Source: Bacillota bacterium
GTDB taxonomy: Bacteria > Bacillota_I > Bacilli_A > Acholeplasmatales > Acholeplasmataceae
Reading direction: 5' to 3'
Length of the DNA stretch: 6,585 nucleotides
Assembly: GCA_023458995.1 (NCBI GenBank)
Contig: JAEWVV010000257.1
Coordinates: 1-6,585, forward strand
Part shown: piece after piece, positions 1 to 5,965 of the stretch
Layout of the letters: each line of letters begins with the position of its first letter
How positions within the stretch are numbered: the first letter of the stretch is position 1
Position numbers and translations under genes: made by a program
Notes under the pieces: model-generated
Told to the model about the DNA's origin: nothing
Database searches by the model: none
What the model saw: only the letters and a program-made list of their open reading frames with translations

Positions 1-58
1 GTAGAGCGCCTGGTTTGGGACCAGGAGGTCGCAGGTTCAAATCCTGTCTTCCCGACCA
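1..58 (+). tRNA. tRNA-Pro (anticodon TGG), 5' truncated by window edge
   Basis: The visible part begins in the D-arm. It contains the anticodon stem CCTGG/CCAGG (9-13 with 21-25) around a seven-base loop, with anticodon TGG at 16-18. The T-arm carries GGTTCAAATCC. The acceptor 3' strand is followed by an encoded CCA ending at 58. The first acceptor strand and part of the D-arm lie outside the window. The gene sits 7 bases before a tRNA-Gly and is presumably co-transcribed with it. Confidence 0.95.
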
Positions 59-65
59 TCTTTAT

Positions 66-139
<74 letters not shown>

Positions 140-152
140 TTAGCAAAGCATT

Positions 153-183
153 AGTCTGATACGATTTGTATCGGACTTTTTTT
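153..183 (+). terminator. Intrinsic terminator of the tRNA operon
   Basis: A 10-bp stem, AGTCTGATAC (153-162) with GTATCGGACT (168-177), includes one G-T wobble and closes a GATTT loop. A run of T follows to 183. It lies 13 bases after the tRNA-Gly CCA and is the natural end of the tRNA transcript. The bases from 184 to 247 are AT-rich and show nothing else that I can support. Confidence 0.9.
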
Positions 184-247
184 GTCTTTGTTAAGCCATT
201 TATATTTCTAGACATGTGCTAAAGTGTTTAACCAAATTGATATTAAA

Positions 248-265
248 TGGCCTATTTTGATACAA
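248..265 (+). repeat. Left terminal inverted repeat
   Basis: The sequence TGGCCTATTTTGATACAA matches the reverse complement of 1409-1426, TGACCTATTTTAATACAA, at 16 of 18 positions. The differences are at positions 3 and 12 and both are G/A. The outermost bases TG match the CA at the right end. Similarity fades inside this point except for the WTTAC-containing repeats. Confidence 0.8.
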
Positions 266-277
266 GATTTAGATACC

Positions 278-350
278 TTTACACGATTACATATTGAAAT
301 ACACGATTACAAGTCAATTTACACGATTTGTCTTAAATTTACACTATTAA
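278..350 (+). repeat. Left subterminal array, four units, 20-bp period
   Basis: Units TTTACACGATTAC, AATACACGATTAC, TTTACACGATTTG and TTTACACTATTAA have their ACAC core starting at 281, 301, 321 and 341, exactly 20 bases apart. A degenerate copy (ACAAGATTTA) starts at 262 inside the terminal repeat. Weaker TTTAC words appear at 364 and 388. Two helical turns between units would place bound proteins on one face of the DNA, as expected for a series of transposase sites. This reading is inferred. Confidence 0.75.
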
Positions 351-482
351 ACGAAAGAATAAGTTTACAAAGTAGTTAAAAGGTTTGTTTACTTGCTATA
401 TACTCTTTCAAGTGCATAAGATTTCTTATAAAACTCTTAAAAAGACTAATTAAAATGTTGTCTATATATAGAAGTAGTAAAA

Positions 483-491
483 TGGTATAAT
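483..491 (+). promoter_or_regulatory. Extended -10 promoter for the cargo gene
   Basis: TGGTATAAT is a perfect -10 hexamer (486-491) with the upstream TG of an extended -10 element. No good -35 lies at the normal distance; TTGTCT at 458 is 22 bases away. Predicted transcription would begin near 498 and leave a leader of about 60 bases before the ATG at 560. Confidence 0.5.
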
Positions 492-559
492 ATTAAATAA
501 TAAGAGTAAAAAAAGTATATTTATTGAACGGAAGTTGAATTTTGAGGGGAGAATTATGT

Positions 560-1320
560 ATGAATAGGATCAGATATTTTAGAGATAAAAAACATTTTGG
601 TAATACAGTATCAATATATGACAATACTGGCTGGTATTTCATAGTAATAAAAGATCGGAGCGACTATTATTATTCTGCAATGTCAAAAGATAAGAACATT
701 ATTATAATATTGACAATCACATAAGAAAACTAGGCTATGAAATTATTGATAGCGAAGTAATAAAACAAAATATAGATGTTGATCTAAACAATACTCATCA
801 GACTGATGTACCTGATTACATCCAACTATTAATGCAGACAGGTAGCATTTACGGTAAAAAAATTATACGAAGTTATAAACCAAGAAGAAAAAAGTTTGAA
901 CAACAAGTTGAAGAATATTTAAAGATCAATCAATCGTTTTTTTGTGAAGTGTTGAGGGATGTAGTATATGAGTCTATTGATGCTAATTTATTGAATCGTT
1001 TGCCTGTTTTTATGTTTCACCGACTTTATCGAAAATCAAAAAAGGGAATTATCATACATTATGAGGGTGAATATAACAATATTTGGTTTCAGTGCATATT
1101 TGCTGAAGAAGGACTAATGTTAATGTTTGATAGTTTTGTTCCAGACAATAAATATAGTCCAGATGGTTATATAGATTATAATAACTTCACAAGTAAAGTG
1201 AAAATGTATGAATTCATTATTGAAGCGTTTGAGCACTATCATGACAGGGTTTCAAAAAAAGATTTTGACTCAATCGAGGTTCTTAACGAATATATCAATA
1301 AGCAAAAAGAAGTCAAATAA
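560..1320 (+). pseudogene. Frameshifted gene of unknown function inside the element (about 253 aa if repaired)
   Basis: The reading frame starts at ATG 560, eight bases after the ribosome site GAGGGGAG (544-551). It stays open to a stop at 722-724. The -1 frame is open from 694 to the stop at 1318-1320. One missing base between 694 and 722, most simply a lost G near 694, would join the parts as ...SAMSKDK-EHYYNIDNHIRKLGYEIID... The downstream ATG at 832 has no ribosome site, so it is unlikely to be a real start. The product would be soluble, with no membrane segment or signal peptide. It is rich in Tyr, Lys and Ile, with a basic patch (KPRRKK, about 889-906) and an aromatic, acidic second half. 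I do not recognise the family, and no catalytic motif stands out. Base composition is visibly more AT-rich than in the downstream chromosomal genes, as expected for transferred cargo. A sequencing error could also explain the shift. Confidence 0.65.
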
Positions 1321-1336
1321 CATTCCCCGTTATTAA

Positions 1337-1410
1337 GGGGTGCGTAAAATCTAGCAGGGGTGCTGTAATTTTTACTAGGGGTGCGTAAAAACAGTCAAGG
1401 GTGCGTAATT
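1337..1410 (-). repeat. Right subterminal array, four units, 20-21-bp period
   Basis: On the + strand the units read GGGGTGCGTAAAA, GGGGTGCTGTAAT, GGGGTGCGTAAAA and AGGGTGCGTAATT. Their GGGTGC core starts at 1338, 1358, 1379 and 1399. On the - strand they read TTTTACGCACCCC, which shares the WTTAC start and orientation of the left units but has a different second half (GCACCCC against ACGATTAC). The array begins 17 bases after the cargo gene's stop codon and runs into the right terminal repeat. Confidence 0.78.
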
Positions 1411-1426
1411 GTATTAAAATAGGTCA
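1409..1426 (-). repeat. Right terminal inverted repeat
   Basis: Read on the - strand from 1426 it is TGACCTATTTTAATACAA, the partner of 248-265 with 16 of 18 matches. Its outer three bases on the + strand (TCA, 1424-1426) overlap the tRNA-like direct repeat, so the element appears to end exactly where the tRNA-derived CCCGCTCCATT begins. Confidence 0.8.
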
Positions 1427-1437
1427 CCCGCTCCATT
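1424..1437 (+). repeat. Right copy of the tRNA-Gly 3'-end repeat
   Basis: TCACCCGCTCCATT repeats 128-141 exactly. The upstream base differs (G against A), as does the downstream base (C against A). No other tRNA sequence surrounds it: the bases to the left belong to the element, and those to the right are an AT-rich spacer. It is therefore either a target-side duplication or the stump of a second tRNA gene. Confidence 0.75.
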
Positions 1438-1449
1438 CTAATTCAATTG

Positions 1450-1508
1450 ACTCCAAATCGTTTTCGTGAAGGTATGAAATGCCTGATCAAATCCGAGGAG
1501 TTTTTTTA
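1450..1508 (+). terminator. Possible terminator downstream of the right tRNA-end copy
   Basis: ACTCC (1450-1454) and TCG (1458-1460) pair with CGA (1494-1496) and GGAGT (1497-1501), enclosing a smaller hairpin AGGTAT-GAA-ATGCCT (1470-1484). Seven or more T follow from 1501. No gene ends just upstream. If the tRNA-end copy at 1424-1437 is the original chromosomal junction, this would be the ancestral tRNA-operon terminator. The long interrupted stem keeps confidence low. Confidence 0.4.
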
Positions 1509-1622
1509 TTACATGATTTATAAAACTTTATTAAAGATTAAGACACAATTTTCCTATATTTATGAAAAATTAGTGAAATTATGAAAATGAATGAAACAAA
1601 ATTATATAAAATTATGACGAAT

Positions 1623-1644
1623 AGGGCGTATACGCCCTGTTTTT
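1623..1644 (+). terminator. Orphan terminator, perfect 16-bp palindrome plus T run
   Basis: AGGGCGTATACGCCCT (1623-1638) is a perfect palindrome that folds as AGGGCG-TATA-CGCCCT and is followed by GTTTTT. It is much more GC-rich than its surroundings. No convincing coding gene ends before it, so it may end a small untranslated RNA, act as a backstop for readthrough from the left, or be a protein-binding palindrome. The rest of the 1510-1622 spacer is plain AT-rich sequence in which I see nothing else that I can support. Confidence 0.6.
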
Positions 1645-1665
1645 CTTGATTTCTTGGTGATATAA

Positions 1666-1701
1666 CTATAGTTGAGATAGTGTCATCAGTCTCAATTATA
1701 G
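1666..1701 (+). promoter_or_regulatory. Inverted repeat in leader of the SPFH gene
   Basis: CTATAGTTGAGA (1666-1677) pairs with TCTCAATTATAG (1690-1701): 12 pairs with one G-U, around a 12-base loop. The 3' arm ends two bases before the AAGGAGG ribosome site (1704-1711 region). The 5' arm overlaps a possible -10 (TATAGT, 1667-1672) that has only a poor, closely spaced -35 (TTGATT, 1646-1651). It could be an operator overlapping the promoter or an RNA hairpin limiting ribosome access. Confidence 0.5.
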
Positions 1702-1717
1702 GAAAAGGAGGATCGTT

Positions 1718-2239
1718 ATGAAAGAATATATCGGTGTAATTGCTATCATCGTTTTTTCAATCATCTCGGTTTACCTCATCTCTAGAATTAGATTGATACC
1801 TACAAACAAGATTGGGATGATTAAACGTTATGGCGTTTATTACAAACCAATAGCACCTGGCTTGTATTTTCTTGTTCCGTTTGTAGATCGATTGGTACTC
1901 TACGATATCAATCGCGAATTACATCTCAATCGTGAAATCATCGAAATCAATGGGGAACCGAAAATATCATTGAGTGTTACAGTGAATTATCGGATTGTGG
2001 ATGAGAGAGATTATCACGATAACAACGTGGACCAATTCATGCGAGAAGTGCTTGTTGAGGTAGTTAAGAAATATGCAGAACGATATGGAACATTAGGAAT
2101 ATCTCAACAAAAGATAGCTTTGCAAGCAAGACTGAAAGGTATTATGATGGAAAGAATTGTAGACTGGGGTATTGAATTAGCGTCAGTCGAATTACTATCA
2201 GTTCTTGAAGTACCTACTTACAAAAGATATTCTGCGTAG
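1718..2239 (+). CDS. Minimal membrane-anchored SPFH/Band 7 domain protein
   Basis: The 173-residue product begins with one membrane segment (about residues 4-25) and continues straight into a stomatin/prohibitin-type SPFH domain. Family features include the IPTNKIGMIKRYG...PGLYFLVPFVDR start of the domain (about 27-59), a YDINRE strand, a SLSVTVNYRI strand (about 85-94), and the end helix with WGIELASVELLSV (about 149-161). SPFH proteins form membrane-bound rings or scaffolds that organise lipids, proteases or secretion. The ATG is set by the strong ribosome site AAGGAGG at 1705-1711. The protein stops where the SPFH fold ends, so the long C-terminal coiled coil of stomatins and flotillins is missing. 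A terminator follows closely, so this looks like a natural short form rather than a frameshift. No NfeD-type partner or protease gene is adjacent. The specific role is unknown. Confidence 0.85.
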   Translation: MKEYIGVIAIIVFSIISVYLISRIRLIPTNKIGMIKRYGVYYKPIAPGLYFLVPFVDRLVLYDINRELHLNREIIEINGEPKISLSVTVNYRIVDERDYHDNNVDQFMREVLVEVVKKYAERYGTLGISQQKIALQARLKGIMMERIVDWGIELASVELLSVLEVPTYKRYSA

Positions 2240-2274
2240 AGAACTTCATTCATTCATAAGCATAGCTATTTCAA

Positions 2275-2305
2275 TTGAGAAAGCACCAAACTGGTGCTTT
2301 TTCAA
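2275..2305 (+). terminator. Terminator after the SPFH gene
   Basis: TTGAGAAAGCACCA (2275-2288) pairs with TGGTGCTTTTTCAA (2292-2305) around an AAC loop, with one G-T pair. The U-rich 3' arm (TTTTT, 2298-2302) and A-rich 5' arm could let it work in both directions. It separates the SPFH gene from the c-di-GMP gene. Confidence 0.8.
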
Positions 2306-2351
2306 TAATTTCAAAATTACTTCATTTAAGAATTACTTAAGAAATAATTTG

Positions 2352-2380
2352 TTTGTTTTTAACCATCCAAATGTTATAAT
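2352..2380 (+). promoter_or_regulatory. Sigma-A-type promoter of the GGDEF/HD-GYP gene
   Basis: TATAAT at 2375-2380 is a perfect -10. TTTGTT at 2352-2357 is a weak -35 at the ideal 17-base spacing. Transcription would start near 2387, giving a leader of only about 20 bases. The ribosome site AGAGGTG (2398-2404) then precedes the ATG at 2409. Confidence 0.7.
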
Positions 2381-2408
2381 ATCTTATGTGAATTAACAGA
2401 GGTGCAAT

Positions 2409-4430
2409 ATGCCATTTTTAAGAGATGCTATTCCCATATTTACGGATTTGCTTAATAATGCAATATTATTGTTTGGGTTAGCACTTATCTATGCTGCCAC
2501 AAATTACAGAGAAAATAAGCAAAAGCGGTGGCGTCCAGTTATTTTGGGAGTAATTATTGGTATCATCAGTATATTAATTATGAGAAACTCTTGGTTTTAT
2601 TTCCAAGGTATCTTTTTTGATACACGAAGCGTGTTAATGGTTATTACAGGGTTATTCTTTGGACCAGTCACAACTGTTGTATCAGTCGTTATCGCATTAG
2701 CTTACCGAATCAGTCAAGGCGGATCAGGTGTATATTCAGGTATCCTAACAATTTTAACAACTTCAGCGTTAGGACTCTTTTGGCCTAAAATCCGTCGTAT
2801 ACTGCCAAAAATGAAGTATTTGCTTGAATATTTGATCTTAGGTTTTGTTGCACACGTTATCACTTTAACTTGTTTTCTTACGATTCAACCATGGGATACT
2901 GCGATAGAAGTTATTCAGATAACTGCTTTACCCTATTTGACTTTATATCCAATCGTAACGATGCTTTTAGCGCAAATTGTTCATTTTCAAAAAGAGAGAT
3001 TAATTATTCAAGAAAATGTAAAAAGACAGCAATTATTACTTCAAGCAAGTATTGACTCAACAAAAGCAATGGAAGTATATGCGATCGATTCAGATTATAA
3101 TTATCTATCGTTTAATGAGTTCCATGAGATCTCAATGCGAAAATACTATGGAGTTAATATTCAAAAAGGTCACAACTTCTTAGAGTACGTAACAAATTCA
3201 AAAATGAAAACACGTTTAAAAACAAGTATAGATAAATCACTCAAAGGTGAATCACATACATGTGAGGTCATGGTTGAAACAGATATTGACAAATACTTAG
3301 AGGAACAATATTCACCCATTGTTGATGATCATGAAAATGTTATTGGTGTTACTATTTTCTCTCAAGATATTAGTGAAAGAAAACGATATGAACAATCAAT
3401 TGTATATTTAAGCTATCGTGATCCACTGACTAATCTTCACAATAGAAGATACTATTCTGACGAACTCGTAAGACTTAGTCAGGACAAATATTATCCATTA
3501 TCCATTATTATCGCAGATATCAATGGATTAAAAATTATGAATGATGCATTCGGTCATGATGCAGGTGACTTACTGTTATGTACAATCGCAGACGAATTGA
3601 TACAAGTGTTTAAAGATGAAACACGAATTGCACGTATAGGTGGCGATGAATTTGTTGTATTACTTCCTAGAACAAGTTTTGATAACGCCCACCTCATGAT
3701 TGATGAAGCGAAAGCTAGAATCGAAAATCGTACAGTTCAAGGAATGACAGTCTCTGTATCGTTTGGATTATCGACAAATCTTGGTGATGTATCTATTCAA
3801 GAAACCATTAAGTTAGCTGAAGATGATATGTATGCACATAAACTCTTTGAAGTATCATCTCATCGTAATGAAACCATTAAAACAATACTAAAGACACTAC
3901 ACGAAAAGAATCCTCGTGAAGAAAAACACTCTGAAAGAGTATCAAATATTTGTGTTCAAATAGGTTTAGCACTTGGAATGAAGAATGAAGAAATATCTTT
4001 ATTAAAAGCGATCAGTAATCTTCATGATATTGGAAAGATTGCCATTGATGATGCGATCCTTAATAAACCAGGTAAACTTGATGAACGTGAATGGGAACAA
4101 ATCAAACGTCATCCAGAAATTGGATATCGAATTCTATCAACATCACCTGAATATGCAGAAATAGCTCAAGACATTTTATCTCATCATGAGCGCTATGATG
4201 GTAAAGGATATCCACGTGGATTAAAGGAATCAAACATCCCCATACGTGCGCGTATCATTACAATCGCAGATTCATATGATGCCATGGTTTCTGAAAGACC
4301 CTATAGAAAACCATTGACTCATCAACAAGCAATCGATGAGATAAAACGTAATTTAGGCACACAATTTGATCCGCATATTGGACAAGTTTTTATTGAACTC
4401 TATGAGAGACAACATGAAGTCATTCAATGA
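2409..4430 (+). CDS. Membrane sensor c-di-GMP protein: 5TM (LytS-type)-PAS-GGDEF-HD-GYP
   Basis: This 673-residue signalling protein has four parts. Residues 1-195 hold several membrane helices resembling the 5TM receptor region of LytS-type kinases (GIFFDTRSVLMVITGLFFGP and YRISQGGSGVYSG, about 67-111). Residues 208-325 look like a PAS domain ending in DISERKRYEQ. Residues 332-480 form a GGDEF cyclase domain with DINGLKIMNDAFGHDAGD (370-387) and intact GGDEF (411-415). Residues 485-670 form an HD-GYP phosphodiesterase domain with H507, HDIGK (539-543), H568, HHERYDGKGYP (592-602), and D621 and D624. Both catalytic signatures look complete, so it could make and break c-di-GMP in response to a membrane or ligand signal. 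The product-inhibition motif RxxD five residues before GGDEF is absent (KDET instead). The gene has its own promoter and terminator, with no neighbouring c-di-GMP effector visible. Which activity dominates is unknown. Confidence 0.92.
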   Translation: MPFLRDAIPIFTDLLNNAILLFGLALIYAATNYRENKQKRWRPVILGVIIGIISILIMRNSWFYFQGIFFDTRSVLMVITGLFFGPVTTVVSVVIALAYRISQGGSGVYSGILTILTTSALGLFWPKIRRILPKMKYLLEYLILGFVAHVITLTCFLTIQPWDTAIEVIQITALPYLTLYPIVTMLLAQIVHFQKERLIIQENVKRQQLLLQASIDSTKAMEVYAIDSDYNYLSFNEFHEISMRKYYGVNIQKGHNFLEYVTNSKMKTRLKTSIDKSLKGESHTCEVMVETDIDKYLEEQYSPIVDDHENVIGVTIFSQDISERKRYEQSIVYLSYRDPLTNLHNRRYYSDELVRLSQDKYYPLSIIIADINGLKIMNDAFGHDAGDLLLCTIADELIQVFKDETRIARIGGDEFVVLLPRTSFDNAHLMIDEAKARIENRTVQGMTVSVSFGLSTNLGDVSIQETIKLAEDDMYAHKLFEVSSHRNETIKTILKTLHEKNPREEKHSERVSNICVQIGLALGMKNEEISLLKAISNLHDIGKIAIDDAILNKPGKLDEREWEQIKRHPEIGYRILSTSPEYAEIAQDILSHHERYDGKGYPRGLKESNIPIRARIITIADSYDAMVSERPYRKPLTHQQAIDEIKRNLGTQFDPHIGQVFIELYERQHEVIQ

Positions 4431-4447
4431 CTTCATGTTTATTTTTT
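4411..4447 (+). terminator. Terminator overlapping the end of the GGDEF/HD-GYP gene
   Basis: AACATGAAGTCATT (4411-4424) is the exact reverse complement of 4426-4439, with a single C between; realistically it is a 12-bp stem with a five-base loop. A T-rich tract (ATTTTTT) follows. The 5' arm encodes the last codons and the stop TGA (4428-4430) lies in the 3' arm, so the stem is part of the coding sequence. Confidence 0.85.
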
Positions 4448-4506
4448 ATTGTATTGAAATCGCTTACTACACGGTTTAGATGATAGCAATCACATCCTTT
4501 TTAATG

Positions 4507-4512
4507 TATAAT
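4507..4512 (+). promoter_or_regulatory. -10 box of the pyruvate kinase gene
   Basis: A perfect TATAAT lies 29 bases before the ATG. The -35 region at 17 bases (TAGCAA, 4484-4489) is poor. Transcription would start near 4519, just ahead of the ribosome site AAGGAGG (4529-4535). The spacer from 4448 to 4506 shows no riboswitch or clear operator. Confidence 0.6.
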
Positions 4513-4540
4513 GATAAATGGGTGTAACAAGGAGGTTAAC

Positions 4541-5959
4541 ATGAAAAGAAAAACAAAGATTGTATGTACCGTAGGACCAGCAATTGACAATCCTGAAATG
4601 ATTGATAAAATGATTGATGCTGGTATGAATGTTGCTAGACTAAATTACTCACATGCTGATCATGAAGAACATGGTCGTCGTATTGTGATGATTCGAGATA
4701 TCGCAAAAAGAAAGAACCGTTTCATTGGTATCCTGGCAGATACTAAAGGACCGGAAATTAGAACTGGCAAGTTTGAAAATGACATTGCAACATTCAAGAA
4801 AGGTGATCGTGTTGAAGTTCACAAAGAACCAATTTTAGGTAACCGTGAAAAATTCCATATCGATTGTCCTGAATTGTTCAATGACATTAAGAAAGATGAT
4901 TATCTACTGATTGATGATGGAAAGATGAGATTAAACATCCTTGAAAACACTGGAAGCATCCTTTTATGTGAAGTTGTAAATTCAGGTTCAATTAAAACAC
5001 GTAAAGGTGTTAACGTACCTAATGTTAAACTTTCAATGCCATTTGTTTCACAAAAGGATTATGATGATATCGTATTTTCTGCCGAAATGGATGTCGATAT
5101 GATTGCATTATCGTTCGTCAGAAGAAAAGATGATGTTCTAGCTATTCGTGAGATTCTTAAGAAATGTGGTAAACCACATATCGAACTGATTGCTAAAATC
5201 GAAAACCAAGAAGGTGTTGATAACCTAGAATCAATCCTTGAAGTTTCTGATGGTGTTATGGTTGCACGTGGTGATCTTGGTGTTGAAGTTTCAACATCAC
5301 TTGTTCCACTTTATCAAAAACGCATTATCAAAATGGCAAACGAAAAGGGTAAACCTGTAATTACAGCTACACACATGCTTGAATCAATGATGTATTCACC
5401 TCGTCCAACACGTGCGGAAGCATCAGACGTTGCCAATGCGATTCTTGATGGATCAGATGCAATTATGTTATCAGGTGAATCAGCAGCAGGTGAATATCCA
5501 GTTGAAGCTGTTACCGTTATGGATACTATTGCTAAAGCAATTGAAGATAGTATCAACTATAAAGAAAAACTAGGTAACGCGATTGCTTCATCACAACAAA
5601 CAGTAAATGATGCCATCGGTATTGCAGTTAGCCAAACCGCATTAGCATTACCCAAAGCAGAAGTCATTATTGCATTTACTGAAACTGGTGGTACTGCAAA
5701 ACGTATTTGCAAATTTAGACCTTCAGTACCCATTATCGCTGTCACAGATAACGTTAAAACTTGTCAAAGATTAACCTATTATTGGGGTGTGTTCTCTGCA
5801 TTAAAATCAAACGTCACAGATATGACACTCTACGATAGAGTCGCTGTTGAAGTTGCTAAGGAATTTGGTTTTAAATCTGGAACAACGATTATTATTACAT
5901 CAGGTTGGGCTCAGAAACACGGTTCAACGAACACATTACGAATTATTGATATTCCCTAA
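4541..5959 (+). CDS. pyk: Pyruvate kinase
   Basis: Catalyses the last step of glycolysis in the cytosol: phosphoenolpyruvate plus ADP gives pyruvate plus ATP. The 472-residue protein has the three-domain layout: TIM barrel A (about 1-68 and 170-340), B lid (about 70-168) and C regulatory domain (about 345-472). Visible residues include R33, N35 and S37 in RLNYSH, DTKGPEIRTG (67-76), the catalytic lysine K219 in the signature ELIAKIENQEGV, E221, GDLG (244-247), T277 in ITATHMLESM, and RAEASDVANAILDGSDAIMLSGE (291-313). E72 in KGPEIRTG is the residue associated with K+-dependent enzymes. It lacks the extra C-terminal PEP-utiliser-like domain of the Bacillus enzyme. ATG 4541 is chosen because AAGGAGG lies five bases upstream; an in-frame ATG at 4511 falls inside the -10 box. 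No phosphofructokinase gene is directly upstream, unlike many Firmicutes. Confidence 0.98.
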   Translation: MKRKTKIVCTVGPAIDNPEMIDKMIDAGMNVARLNYSHADHEEHGRRIVMIRDIAKRKNRFIGILADTKGPEIRTGKFENDIATFKKGDRVEVHKEPILGNREKFHIDCPELFNDIKKDDYLLIDDGKMRLNILENTGSILLCEVVNSGSIKTRKGVNVPNVKLSMPFVSQKDYDDIVFSAEMDVDMIALSFVRRKDDVLAIREILKKCGKPHIELIAKIENQEGVDNLESILEVSDGVMVARGDLGVEVSTSLVPLYQKRIIKMANEKGKPVITATHMLESMMYSPRPTRAEASDVANAILDGSDAIMLSGESAAGEYPVEAVTVMDTIAKAIEDSINYKEKLGNAIASSQQTVNDAIGIAVSQTALALPKAEVIIAFTETGGTAKRICKFRPSVPIIAVTDNVKTCQRLTYYWGVFSALKSNVTDMTLYDRVAVEVAKEFGFKSGTTIIITSGWAQKHGSTNTLRIIDIP

Positions 5960-5965
5960 TAATTG

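Larger units (their letters stand above)
248..1426. mobile_element. Transposase-less element with IS21/Mu-like multi-repeat ends
   Basis: The segment starts TG and ends CA. It is bounded by an 18-bp inverted repeat matching at 16 positions. Each end carries four short tandem repeats about 20 bp apart, in opposite orientation at the two ends. TG...CA termini with several subterminal transposase sites are typical of IS21-family elements and of the Mu/Tn7/Tn5053 DDE group. At 1179 bp it is too short for an istA/istB pair, and no transposase or ATPase ORF is visible. The sole content is a frameshifted gene of unknown function. The flanks (attaaa on the left, cccgctcc on the right) do not form a target duplication, so the locus was probably rearranged after insertion. 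The family assignment is inference from end structure alone. Confidence 0.7.

Noticed and set aside
278..350. Regularly spaced repeats as a CRISPR array
   Set aside because: Units are about 10-13 bp with a total period of 20 bp, far below CRISPR repeat and spacer sizes. A matching array in opposite orientation at the other end fits transposon ends, and no cas gene is present.
542..559. TTG start at 542 for the cargo gene
   Set aside because: The ribosome site GAGGGGAG overlaps this TTG region and is correctly spaced for ATG 560.
680..722. Programmed -1 frameshift joining the two cargo-gene frames
   Set aside because: The only A run (683-686) lies before the -1 frame stop at 691-693, and no slippery heptamer lies between 694 and 722. 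A base deletion or a sequencing error is simpler.
832..1320. A separate 162-residue gene starting at ATG 832
   Set aside because: There is no ribosome site before 832, and the frame stays open upstream to 694 with protein-like sequence that continues from the preceding frame, so it is the downstream half of a frameshifted gene.
1581..1649. Small ORF of 22 residues ending at the orphan terminator
   Set aside because: It has no ribosome site, and its codons run through the palindrome, so nothing supports its translation.
2205..2396. Short open frame overlapping the end of the SPFH gene
   Set aside because: It reads through the SPFH terminator and the next promoter, with no ribosome site and no protein-like pattern.
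4511..4540. A ten-residue N-terminal extension of pyruvate kinase
   Set aside because: The ATG at 4511 lies inside the -10 box, ahead of the likely transcription start. The AAGGAGG site and family alignment favour 4541.
5314..5745. Open frames on the minus strand inside pyk
   Set aside because: They are antisense shadows of a strongly conserved coding sequence and have no ribosome sites or promoters of their own.
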